Assembly (NCBI RefSeq): GCF_022201045.2 | Contig: NC_068562.1 | Span: 3,906,001-3,970,000, forward strand | Direction of reading: 5' to 3' | DNA length: 64,000 nt | DNA from: Citrus sinensis | Taxonomy: Eukaryota > Streptophyta > Magnoliopsida > Sapindales > Rutaceae | Shown: positions 24,987 to 35,497 of the stretch, one piece after another | How positions within the stretch are numbered: position 1 is the stretch's first letter | Layout of the letters: every line of letters begins with the position of its first letter | The notes under the pieces: model-generated | Database searches by the model: none | What the model was told of the DNA's origin: nothing | The model's input: the letters and a program-made list of their open reading frames with translations, nothing else | Translations under genes and position numbers: made by a program

Positions 24987-26076
24987 TTTGATAGGCCGTT
25001 AAAGTGGGGTCAGATATACAGGCTGGACTTGGCAGGAAGCAGTAATGATTCGATCTTCGATTCGGTGACCGCTGCTTGTCGTTTTGTGCCAGATCAGCAA
25101 TTCTGTGCGGCCTTTCCTTTTTAATTTAAAATAATAATAATAATAATAATGAAAAGAAAAAGAAAAATCTTACACGAAATGCTATACAGGCTGGCGCCCT
25201 CAGTCAAACCGAAGACTCAAAATCAACCTTACCCAACCGTTATCATCTTTATCCTCAGATATTAAAAGTTTTTGTTTTATTTATTTTTGATAATTATGGT
25301 TCTCAGAGTTTGGTTTGTCTCTTTAACTTCCAGAACATTAAGTGTGGGAAAATAATGAGAAATTATTGTAGGAATAAGATTTCGCATGACAGTACACTAC
25401 GCTCCGATGCGGAGCGTGTCAACACTCACCGCACTTGTACTCATAATATTAAAAAAAAACTACTAAAATTTCAAATTATCTTAACTGCTAAGATTAGTTT
25501 TTAATTATTCCATAAAAAAGGAAAAAAAATCCAAAACAAAGTAATCTTTAACCAGATATCTGCCATGATACAAAAAAACAAGTAGTCTTCTTCTATAGCA
25601 TTAACAGTCGCTCTCCAATTGAAATTTGAAGTAAAATTCAAATTGATAAGGAGAGCCGCTCCATGCAATGAACACACTTGAGAGGAAAGAAAGTGGAATG
25701 GACGCTCCTTGACGGGAGAGTTACAAAAAAAAAAAAAAAAGGGCGGATTGATTTTAAGGGAGAGCGACTCATGTAAATCAGTGCAACTGAACTTCGACGC
25801 GTGTCCTCGCCAGCTGTATCCCAAACCCCAAAGCAAACAACCGTTTACCTCGATTAACCGGTGCCTATAACGATTTGTAATCCCAATTACCACCGGCTCT
25901 CCCAGTTACCTTTGTCTTTCCTTTAAATATCTCCTCAGCTTAGCCCTCTGGACATTAGTCTTTCCTCTGGGGCTAAAAAAGAAAAAAGAACCACCTCTCT
26001 CGAAGCTAAAAACTGAAATTCTCTTGCATGATCAACACCCATTCATTGAAGTTAAATTATTTTTAATTGTTCATTA

Positions 26077-27030
26077 ATGGCGTTTAATAGAAGAGAAGTG
26101 GATCGGATCAAAGGTCCATGGAGCCCCGAAGAAGACGAAGCCTTACAGCAGCTGGTTCAAAAACACGGCCCAAGAAATTGGTCTCTAATCAGCAAATCAA
26201 TTCCCGGAAGATCGGGAAAGTCTTGCCGGCTACGGTGGTGCAACCAGCTGTCACCTCAAGTCGAGCACCGAGCGTTCACGCCCGAAGAAGACGAGATGAT
26301 CATACGAGCCCACGCTCGGTTTGGCAACAAGTGGGCCACCATCGCGCGCCTTCTCAACGGCCGAACCGATAACGCGATTAAGAATCACTGGAACTCGACC
26401 TTAAAACGTAAGTGCTCTTCGATGTTGACAGAGAACGGTATTTTTTTGAATTGTAATGGATACGATGCGGATTTTGGGAATAGTATTCAGCAACAGCCGT
26501 TGAAATTGAAAAGATCGGTGAGTGCGGGATCGAGTGTGCCCGTGACCACGGGACTTTATATGAGCCCCGGTAGTCCATCGGGATCCGACGTCAGCGATTC
26601 AAGCGTGCCGGGTTTGTCATCGAATTACAATATATACAAACCCGTGGCGAGATCTGGCGGTATCAATGTGGACGTGAATGTGGTGCCCGAGCCGGAAACG
26701 ACGTCGTCGTCTAATGACCCTCCTACTTCATTGAGTCTGTCCCTTCCTGGTGTGGATTCCTCCTCAGAAGTTTCAAACAAAGTGAGTGAGTCAACTCAGG
26801 CAGTGAACGCAAAAGCTTCGGTGCCGGCTCCAGTAAGTAGTGACAGTGGGTCGAAGGGATTAGTGGGGTTTAGTAAAGAGTTTATGGCTGTGATGCAGGA
26901 GATGATAAAGCAGGAAGTGAGGACGTACATGGCGGCGCTTGAGCAGCAGAGAGGTGGCGCGTGTTATAACGGTAGTGGTGGGGGCGGTGATGGGGTTTTA
27001 AGGAATGTTGCCATGCAAAGGACTGGTTAG
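26077..27030 (+). CDS. R2R3-MYB transcription factor, subgroup 22 (MYB44/70/73/77 type)
   Basis: Intronless 317-aa nuclear factor, as is usual for subgroup 22. R2 spans about 12-61 with Trp15, 35 and 54. R3 spans about 65-112 with Phe67 and Trp86 and 105, and includes [14 protein letters not shown]. Diagnostic subgroup-22 text follows at 158-176 ([19 protein letters not shown]). An LxLxL EAR-type repressor motif lies at 219-223 (TSLSLSLPG), and the conserved C-terminal helix [17 protein letters not shown] lies at 269-285. Family members act downstream of ABA, wounding and auxin, often as repressors. A TTTAAATAT sequence at 25922 is the best TATA candidate, with a G-box about 1.1 kb upstream. 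Its decayed tandem copy lies at 33217-34105. Which of the four Arabidopsis relatives is the orthologue cannot be told here. Confidence 0.95.
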   Translation: MAFNRREVDRIKGPWSPEEDEALQQLVQKHGPRNWSLISKSIPGRSGKSCRLRWCNQLSPQVEHRAFTPEEDEMIIRAHARFGNKWATIARLLNGRTDNAIKNHWNSTLKRKCSSMLTENGIFLNCNGYDADFGNSIQQQPLKLKRSVSAGSSVPVTTGLYMSPGSPSGSDVSDSSVPGLSSNYNIYKPVARSGGINVDVNVVPEPETTSSSNDPPTSLSLSLPGVDSSSEVSNKVSESTQAVNAKASVPAPVSSDSGSKGLVGFSKEFMAVMQEMIKQEVRTYMAALEQQRGGACYNGSGGGGDGVLRNVAMQRTG

Positions 27031-28149
27031 TGAGTAAAAAAAAAAAAAAAATCACGAGAGATGAGATGACAAATAGAACTTGAAAAGAGAGAGTGAAAAG
27101 AAAAAAAAAACTAGGCTTGTGTTTTATCTCTCTTGTTTAGGGGAAATAATTTCGATGAGTGTACAGACTAGACTACAAGGAGGGAGGAGGGATGGGCAAT
27201 GAATGAAAGAATGGAGAAACTGGGAGAGGGATTTTCTATCAATCAATGGCCTGTTGGTTAGATTTAGTGGACAAAACTATCTGCTAAAATAAATAAATAA
27301 ATAAATATATATATATATAATTATAAGAAGGGAAAAAAAATCTTAGAAATGTTAGTGAAGTTGTCTTATTTACCGATGTTGTCAGTTTTTATGGTTAAAT
27401 GTTTTTCAAGTTCGAATTTCATCTGGAAAATATGTAAAGAGGGAGCAAGGGTTTCCAAATCAGGGACCTTAATTATAATGGAGTAACTAAATTTTCAGTT
27501 CTCTTTTATTTGTGAGCTTAATGATGCAAATACTGATCCGTTTTTCTGACGATATGTACCTTCTTTTTTATGTTGCCCTTTCAATGATCTGAAACGGTTT
27601 GGTGTTATGTATACTACTGGTGGTTATAGATTGAACAAAAGGAAGATTCATATTGGTCAAAGTTTCAGATAATTATTTGAGTTTCACTTAAAAAATAGAC
27701 AGCTAGGTAGAAGATGACTCTGTCAAACAGTCTTATAGAAGGCAGTTGGTAGTTGAAATTAAACATTAAAGATAGTTCGGTGTTAGTTGGTATGGTTGGG
27801 GTATGTAGCGGTTTACGGTTATTAGAGGAATCCATTTGGTAACGGTGATGGTTTATGTTTCACCATTGATGAATCTCAGCGGCTCAGCGCAAGCAGATAT
27901 GTTCAAATTTAAATTCGAAAAAAGGGAAAAAAGAAAAAAAGGTCGGACGGATATCATGGAGTGTCTTTACATGGATAAAGAGATCATGTATTAACTCCTA
28001 TTTCTTCTGCTTTTCCGCCATCTGTGTTCAGTAGGAGGAACAAAAACTACAACCCGGAAATAGGAAACTTAAGGACTGATTGTTAAGGGCTTCAAGGTCA
28101 ACTCTGTGCAATTCAGGAAACATTTATTCACTAACTCAAGTATGCATTG
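27031..28149. other. MYB 3' UTR and intergenic DNA
   Basis: The first 250 bp resemble the sequence following the decayed MYB copy (34106-34260), so they are likely the 3' UTR and terminator, with an (AAAT)n/(AT)n tract at 27286-27320. The remainder is AT-rich and shows no gene. Confidence 0.45.
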
Positions 28150-28691
28150 TGTTATGCCCCATACCAAACTCAATCCGAAGATATAAACGACCCACATTTT
28201 AAAACACGTCTTAATCTCAATAGGATAAAGCAATGCAATTTTTAATTCTTGTCAAACTCAAATCCTACCAGATAATAGATAAAATTTTTCCAACTTAATT
28301 ATATTTTTGATTATTTTCTCTTGTATAAAGAAGTCACCACTCAAACATACAGTATCAATAAAGGTACAAGTATAAAAGAGATGCGGAGAAATAGTCACAC
28401 CAAAAGAGGGGATACTAGATACAATATTTTTCAAGCATTTTCTTTTACTCTCTTTCTTTATCTCTCTTGTTATTCATTTGTTATTATGTCGCTTTCGATT
28501 TTTGACTTTAAGTATCGGAGGGTCTATGCCTGTAACCCCTAGCGACCCCTGATGAGTTATTATTTTATAGGATTCCGATCATCAAACTCTTTATTTCTAA
28601 ATATATTAAACTTTCTTACAGTATGTTATCTAAATAAAAAAAAAAAAATCTTTTACAACCCTTATTGTCGACCTAAATTTTAGTACCAACA
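28150..28691 (+). mobile_element. Probable solo LTR of a retrotransposon
   Basis: About 540 bp starting TGTTATGCCCC and ending TACCAACA, the TG...CA pattern of LTRs. Inside are a TATA box (AAGTATAAAAGAG, near 28370) and the GACTTTAAGTATCGGAGGGTC/CCTGTAACCCC text seen near the end of many plant gypsy-type LTRs. No primer-binding site or internal domain follows. Flanks are cattg and catga, not a clean duplication, so the exact borders are uncertain. Confidence 0.5.
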
Positions 28692-31600
28692 CATGAATTT
28701 TACCTCAATTTATACAAGCAATTGACCAATCCAACATATAAGGATCTACCACTCACTATTAAATAGCTACAGTCAACAGCAAAAAGAATTGGATTAAGGA
28801 GAAGAAATGTCGTTACAAATGCGCAGCTGGTGTTCTCTTTCTGCAATAAGGCGAGCCTGTCGCCACAACCCCGCCGAGTCCATTACTTTGACTCAGAGTG
28901 CCTGATCTTGTAGACTGAGATGTTATAAGAAAAGTAAATATCAAATTAATTCAAGAACAATGGCTTGGTTTCGTACTATTCTTTCTTATAAAATGGCAAG
29001 TCATAGAGACAAATAAATGCAATCCTAAATCTTTTATTTTCAGTTTGCCATTCAGTATCAGCCAATAACGAGTCTGCTCAAGATCATCAGCCACCAAGTT
29101 ACCAAAGCAACGGCTATGATGTCTTATTATAACACACAACCAACCAGCCCATAAAAAACTAGTTAATAACTAATAGACAACGGTCGCTTCAATGCCGTCC
29201 AGCATCTAAATTAATCACGAGCGTGAGTTAAAATGAAAAAAGCTCAAAAAGATTGTCGTCGGGATTTTATATGGTACAATTTCCTCTGCAACGCAGCACA
29301 GTTTACAAATAAAAATAAAAATCAAACTTTAAAACGAAATACCTGAGCACACTTGGAGGCATGGTAGGAGTTAATTGGCTAATCAAAAGTTATTACAATT
29401 TCGCAAAATTTCACAAATTTCAATAGGAGATTTTTGAATTAATTGATCGTTTAAGCTTTAAATAATAACAAACCAATCTGAAATTAGAAAATACGAGTAA
29501 CTCTACAACGCTTTTATATAATACATATATACGTACATATATGGTACCATGGATGCATACGGATTACAGAGAGCGTGAATCATGGGATGGCGAAGGTAAA
29601 GGCATCAATATTATTATTAGGTAATATCATGCCATAACGAATCCCCATGATAGATGCTGTCTTTTTCGATAAACTGAAAATTATTCTAAAAATAATAAAC
29701 AAAACCGAAAGCGGCAATTGCGTTATAGCTGGCAACACTCCTCTCGCTCCACCATGTGGCATCCCCAATCCATCGACAGTCGTTCATCTCGGTGAGGAAG
29801 CCAAAAAAAAATTATTTCCTCTCTTTAATTCAAAGCGTGGGGCACATAACGGTGACGTATGGATCTGCCACGTAAGGCGAAAACGACAAAATGCCGGTGG
29901 GGGCCGCTTCAACTAATATGATTACGTGGTGAGATGCCGGAGCTTGTGTGAACTAATAAGATGGAGCTTCCCAACTAATAAGGCTTATTCAACATGTGGT
30001 TCAAATTGCACCTGCTCACTTCGCGACAACTCGTGCTTCGCGTGCAGTAAAATTGGGGATATTAATAAGTCAGGAGAGAGAAGTGAGGAGATCGCTGGCC
30101 GGTGCAGGGCTTTTCGGCCTCATTTTCAATTTCACCCTTTTGCAATTTTTTTTTCTTCAAATAAATGTCTTTTTCTGCGACGATGTGACAATGAAAACAA
30201 GAATTAATTTTGATTTCAATTAATGAGAGGATGGTGGAAAAAAAAAAAAAACATGGGTGTGTAATTTAATAATTTAAAAAAATTTACTTGTTATCATTAA
30301 AATGAATAATCTTATGCTCGAGAATTTTTGAAAATTGATTAAAAGTTATTGTGCATGATTCTTAATAAACGACGTTCATTTTTTTAATAAATGAAGCAAT
30401 GAATGAAGAACTTCATTGCTGGAATCGTACAATTTATCACTGCCATTTAATTTTTTTTGGGGAAGATATTTGTAGACTTGTATTTGTGGGATCTGCGTTC
30501 TCTCAAATACCAAGAAATTAAAAACATCGGTCCAATTAAAAACAAGGATCAATAAAGAAAATAATAACTTTTTTAAAAATATATAATGTGATGGATATTT
30601 TGAAAAATGATTTATTTTTTGTGGAACATTTTGCATGCCGGCAAATTACGGAATTTTCTGCCAAGGATCGAGTGAGTGACAGCCCAGAAAAAGATAAATG
30701 CCAGGAAAACATCCTAGAGTAGAGTAGAGTAGAGTAGAGGCTATGTAATGATGTGGACAATCACGTGAGTTAAATAAAGTAAATCTGTCACCGTACTTCC
30801 CTAGCTTCCTCCGGGATTAGTCCAACTAGGCAACTACCCATGCGGTACTTATTCTGAATATTGCTCTCACGTATCTCGTTAAGGCAATTACCACTTTCCA
30901 TTTAAGGAGACTCGACCTTCGGATGAAAGTCACGTGCGTCGAATAAATCTATTACTTCATGTATATATAAAACAGCTGACCCTACGTCCACGTCTATGTA
31001 AACTTTGAAGTTAATTTTTGTTACAATGTGTGATTTGCTTTTAAATAATAGTCACTCGATCGTTTAATTGTCTATTAAGTACTATAAGAAATCAAATTTA
31101 TTTTTATTTGTTTAAAACATTTAAGTAATTAAACCAACTAATAACATGCACCTATAGTCACTAGATTTTAAAATAAAGAAATATATCAATAATGATACCA
31201 CACATTATAGATTAGTCTTTATTATGTTATCCCTTGGCACAAGTGAGACATTTGAAAAATTATAAATAAGTAGATATGTTCTATGTAATGAATAAATAAA
31301 TAATGCTCTAAGTTGAAGAGGTTGGTGTCACACCCCAATTTACATAAGTTCGTCTATTAGATTAGACTACAAAAGTTGCCGCTACATATATTATTATTAT
31401 TATTATTATTATTACAGACGTTTAATTAATTTTTGTATTTTCAAATTGAGCCTCTGGATAAGAAGGTACGTCGCCAGTCCCCTACCTTTGAACCGTATTT
31501 TGAAGCCTTCCATCCATCATTCTCATAAATTAGAATCATTAAAAAAGGCAGAAGAGCGGACACGTACCCCCTGCACTTTTCAAAAAAATCTGCTTCGCAC

Positions 31601-31949
31601 CCAAATTTATTGCGAGCAAAATCTCGTGGATTGGCATGGCAGTGCCTACCACTACCAAACAGAAAGCTGTCGTCAAACGACCTTTTTTTTTATAAATAAA
31701 AATAAAAATAAAAATAAAATAAAACAATGAGAGAAAAACTAACAGATGTACAAAACAAAACAGACTGGTATTAGGTAATTGGTTATGAAACTACGAGTAC
31801 TAACTAACAGCTACAGTGCTGTCTTTCATATCTTCTCTACGGGTTTATTATGAATTTTTTAACATCATTTTCTAATTCTTAAAAATTTAATTTTTAAGTT
31901 TTATTTACTCTTAAAATTTGGACCAGGAAAATCCGGCGGCCTGTGCATG
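28692..31949. other. Intergenic, no gene recognised
   Basis: AT-rich DNA with a moderately GC-rich part at 29690-30120 whose reading frames resemble no family I know. Tracts: (AGAGT)n at 30716-30739, (TTA)n at 31393-31413 and (AAAAT)n at 31693-31722. A TGTCACACCCCAATTT segment at about 31326 resembles the 5' end of an LTR, but nothing after it supports one. Confidence 0.45.
30716..30739 (+). repeat. (AGAGT)n microsatellite
   Basis: About five AGAGT units in intergenic DNA between the MYB gene and its decayed copy. Confidence 0.85.
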
Positions 31950-33216
31950 GAGATCGGAAGCGACAAATATTATCTGGTTAGGAGAACGAATAGTGGCTGC
32001 CACGTGTCGGTGAAGATTCTTTAAGGGTGGTGTCAGGTTTACAGGCTGTACTTGACCAGTCATGCAGTAATATTACAGTCAAGTCCCGGAGTTTGCCTAA
32101 ATTTTATGTAAACCACATACCAAATCATTCAGTTAAATTCCTCATGTTTGAAAATATCTCGCGAGCCCACCGGCACCCAAAATTGGGCAGAGTAGTTATA
32201 TTCCTCTCATGATACAATTGATTTACGTTATACCTAATAAACATTTAATTGTAAATATACCAGTAAAAATAAACGTTACTTCCTCAATATAGCGAAAGAC
32301 AAAATTTTCAATAATTATTTGCAGAAATTTTGAGAAAATCTTTTGTAAAACGGTTGGATTGACACAATCACTTACGTTGTATTAAGAAATAGTAAAAATA
32401 GACAAATTTCATTTTCATCCACACATAACTATGGGTGATAATTCATGTCGTTGTGACAAGTCAAATTTAATCTATTATGAATAAGACACATTTACTAATT
32501 GTGTCAAAAAATCAAAACGCTAATATTATTTATTTATTAACACATTTAATGTCAAAAAGTAATTTAAAATATATTAATAGTATTCTTAAATATGTTGACA
32601 TGACAAAAGTACCAAATACATTTATGGCATAAATAATTGATTTAGGGCTAAATATAGACATTAGTTATTCTTTCAATAATATTATTATATATTAATTGAT
32701 ATTTATGTCAAAATGAGTTAACATTTAGGCGATGGCACGGATATGGTACGATAACAACTTATATTGTTAATCTATTTAGTAATAGTGTTTATTTAAGTCA
32801 ACCCAAATTTGGAAAAATTATGTCAAATCTCATCATGTAATCATGTCACGATCTATATTGCTACATCTACTCACGACCATTAACATTTCATTTTCTTGCG
32901 CTCCAAAAACTTTCATCAATTTCCCTTGAAATTTGATTAAAACGTAGACTTTGCTAGTTTTGAAACTTGTACTGCGTTCTTTCTTTCTTTTTTTTTTTTT
33001 AATTTTTTAAATTTATACAAAATAGTTCACCTAGATGCTAATCCAAGTTAAATTTCAAAATGATGAGGCAAAAGCCAAAAGCAATCACCGCTCCACCTCC
33101 GTAACACACTAACTTCTTAGCAAAGTGAGCAGTGATTGGATGGGGGAGCGGACGCTCCTTGTCCTACACGTCACGAAGGAGTGGGTAAGGGGAAATACTA
33201 AGGAAAATGCAGTGGA
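31950..33216 (+). repeat. Decayed copy of the MYB upstream region
   Basis: Segment 31995-32070 aligns with 24970-25055. Shared pieces are CACGTGTCG, a TACAGGCTG[T/G]ACTTG block and GCAGTAAT in the same order. A second match, GGACGCTCCTTG, lies at 33151-33162 and at 25700-25711. The central kilobase (32100-33070) is AT-rich and unmatched, and was probably inserted or diverged. The promoter's TATA region, the start codon and the R2 repeat have no counterpart. Confidence 0.65.
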
Positions 33217-34105
33217 GATTCTTAACGGCCGAACCGACAACGCTACTGAGAATCACTGGAACTCGACGTTAAAACGTTAGTGCTCTTCGATAATGGGAAC
33301 TGTTATGGGTGGGAAAATCAAAGTTTATTTAGCTAAGTTGTATTGTTTGGTTGCCGAGAAAAGTTCTGATTGAAGTAAAAATCAGTAAGTCTCATTAACA
33401 ATGAATCTGATTACAAGGCGTTTTATATCTACATCTGGAATATTCTATACACGCCAAATGCATGAGCTTAAGTAACATAATCGTGCTAACGAACTGAGCT
33501 GAATAACAAACCTATAACTAACTCGCTGACTTGTACTGCCACATCACCATCCTTAGCTAACTGAAGAGTATATTCCCTGCATATTCCTTAACAGGGAATC
33601 CTGTGGGGATTTGGGAGAAAATTGTCCGCCGTTGAAAGGATCGATGACCGATGTATCGGGTGTGCCCGTGGCCGTCACTACGGGAGTTTGTATATATATG
33701 AATATGAGGCCCGGTAGTCCATCGGGCTCTGACGTCAGCGATTCTAGCGCGCCTGGTTTGTCATCGAATAATAGTTATAATAGTAGTAATATATACAAAC
33801 CTGTGGCGAGATCTGGCGGTACCAATGTTAACGTTAATGTGCTGCCCGAGACCGAGAGCGAGACGACGTCGTGGTCCGACGATCTTGTAACTTCACTGTG
33901 TCTGTCCCTTCCGGGCGCTGACAAAGTCAATGAGTGAACTTGGGGAGGAAATTCAGAAGCAGCTCCAGTGAGTAATGAAAGTGGGCCGCCGAAGGGACTA
34001 GTGGATGGTAAGACAGAATGTGAGGACTTACGTGGCGGCGCTCGAACAGCAGAGAGGTGGCGCGTGCTTTCCGTGGATTTCTAGGAATGTTGGTGTCTAG
34101 ATCGA
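33217..34105 (+). pseudogene. Truncated, interrupted MYB44-like pseudogene
   Basis: Begins inside R3 (33217-33280, matching NGRTDNA...NHWNSTLKR of the intact gene at 26356-26410), where the next Lys codon AAG has become TAG. A 293-bp solo LTR (33301-33593) then interrupts it. Homology resumes at 33594 and runs through the subgroup-22 motif ([14 protein letters not shown]), the YKPVARSGG block and TSLCLSLPG, up to a stop after 33934. It continues out of frame through [16 protein letters not shown] DNA to about 34100. R2 and most of R3 are gone, so no DNA-binding protein can be made. Similarity in the 3' half is high. Confidence 0.9.
33301..33593 (-). mobile_element. Solo Copia LTR inside the MYB pseudogene
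   Basis: On the minus strand it starts TGTTAAGG and ends CCATAACA, with a TATA box (GATATAAAACG) and downstream text typical of Copia LTRs. The flanks are gggaac on the left and gggaat on the right, a near-identical 6-mer consistent with a target-site duplication. There is no internal domain, so it is a solo LTR left by recombination between the two LTRs of a full element. It splits the pseudogene's coding homology precisely. Confidence 0.8.
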
Positions 34106-35497
34106 GGATGGGTTAGTTAGTAATTAGTTGATGAAGTGATGAGGCAGACAGTGCGAGGGAGAAAACTGAACTCTATTTTATGCTATTTCATTTGTGAATA
34201 ATTTATGAATGTACAAAATAGGGAGATGGAGTTGGAGATGAGTAAATGAGTGATTGATGGTGGTCTTATGCTAAGTTTCGTATACATTTTTAACTAACAG
34301 TTTATTTAAGTTGATTTTTTGTAAGTTGAGTTTTCACAAAAAAAAAAAAAAAAAAAAATTGGTTATTTAGGGGTTAACCAAAATTTTTTATTAAAAATTG
34401 TAAAATTATTTTAAGAGACAAATTTTTTAAAATTATTTATTGAAAAGAATAAAATAATATTATCAAATAAGTAAATAATATTTTAAATATTTTAATATTT
34501 AAAATAATTTAACCTCTATTATCAAAATTTTAAAATTTGAGTTATTACCTTTATTTAATTTTTAAATTTCTATTAAAAAATTTAAAAAAGAATTTATGAA
34601 ATTAAATAAATACTTAATTGTCATTACACAAACCATATCAAAGAGGTACTTAGCTTTACATAGAAGAAAAAGAATAAATAGACCAAAAAGGTTGAAATTT
34701 CTATGGATCTATGGACTTCCTTCCTTTGAATAATTTATAGATCAGGACATAAACATGCAAGTTATGTCCTGTTAATTAATTCAACTTGCCTTAAAGTTCT
34801 AATTTCTAAATGGCGTGTACATTTTTGCGTATTCCTCCTTTTCATTGTTAAAAGTTATTTTATTTTGCATTTTTATCATGTTTCCCAATCGGGGACGATG
34901 ATATGCACCAATAAAAAATCACAAATCGGAGTCAAAACAATACAGAAAAAGTACCAATAGAAGTCTCATTCTCTTTCATTAATGGGTTTAAATAAAGACA
35001 CAAAGATCTGAATTAGTTTGTTTATTGGAGCCGATGGCATTCCATATGGGAAAGTAATGACATCCTGATGAAATAGTTGCAACGTACATAAGTGTGAAAC
35101 AGAATAAAATACCAATTTTTCATTTGACCACATCTGCGAGCAGCTGATTAACTAAAGGTAGTGGTTGCTTGCTTGGCGGTAGAAGTTACTTCGAAGATGG
35201 TAGGCGTTAGTTGATCCTGATGTCATGGTTGTTACGGTATATCGGTTAATGGCACGTTTATTAACAAGAGGCACCAAGTCCCGACATATTAACTTGAATG
35301 GAAAAACGTTTTATTAGATCGTTGTAGTCAACTTGTTCCTAATAAGATAGATCCTGTGCATATTTGGATTTCGAGACCTCTTTTATACACGATCGGTAAA
35401 ACATATCGGATCATCCAGAGCTTGCTTATGCATGAAGTAGCTACATAATGATTGGAGTAGAGAAGAGGAGCAGAGGAGGATTACAAAGGGCGTTTAG
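34106..35497. other. Intergenic between MYB pseudogene and HMA1
   Basis: Up to about 34260 this is still homologous to the 3' flank of the intact MYB gene. It is followed by a poly-A run (34339-34359) and about 250 bp of very AT-rich DNA. The part nearest 35497 is likely the 3' UTR of HMA1. No gene seen. Confidence 0.45.

Larger units (their letters stand above)
14548..26076. other. 11.5 kb gene-poor region ending in the MYB promoter
   Basis: Mostly AT-rich DNA without recognisable genes. It holds a (CCAAT)7 tract (16168-16202), (TA)n near 14780, (TTCT)n near 16724-16745, an inverted-repeat AT-rich element around 18280-18560, a 25-bp direct repeat (23295-23319 and 23391-23415), and (AAT)n near 25130. 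The segments 20830-20960 and 21020-21370 are clearly more GC-rich and contain a 96-codon minus-strand frame that I do not recognise; it could be part of an unlinked promoter or a decayed gene. From about 24900 on, the DNA is MYB upstream sequence that is also found, decayed, near 31950. Confidence 0.5.

Noticed and set aside
25501..25893. 130-codon minus-strand frame in the MYB promoter
   Set aside because: Low-complexity (a run of Phe from poly-A DNA), lies in promoter sequence, and no family match.
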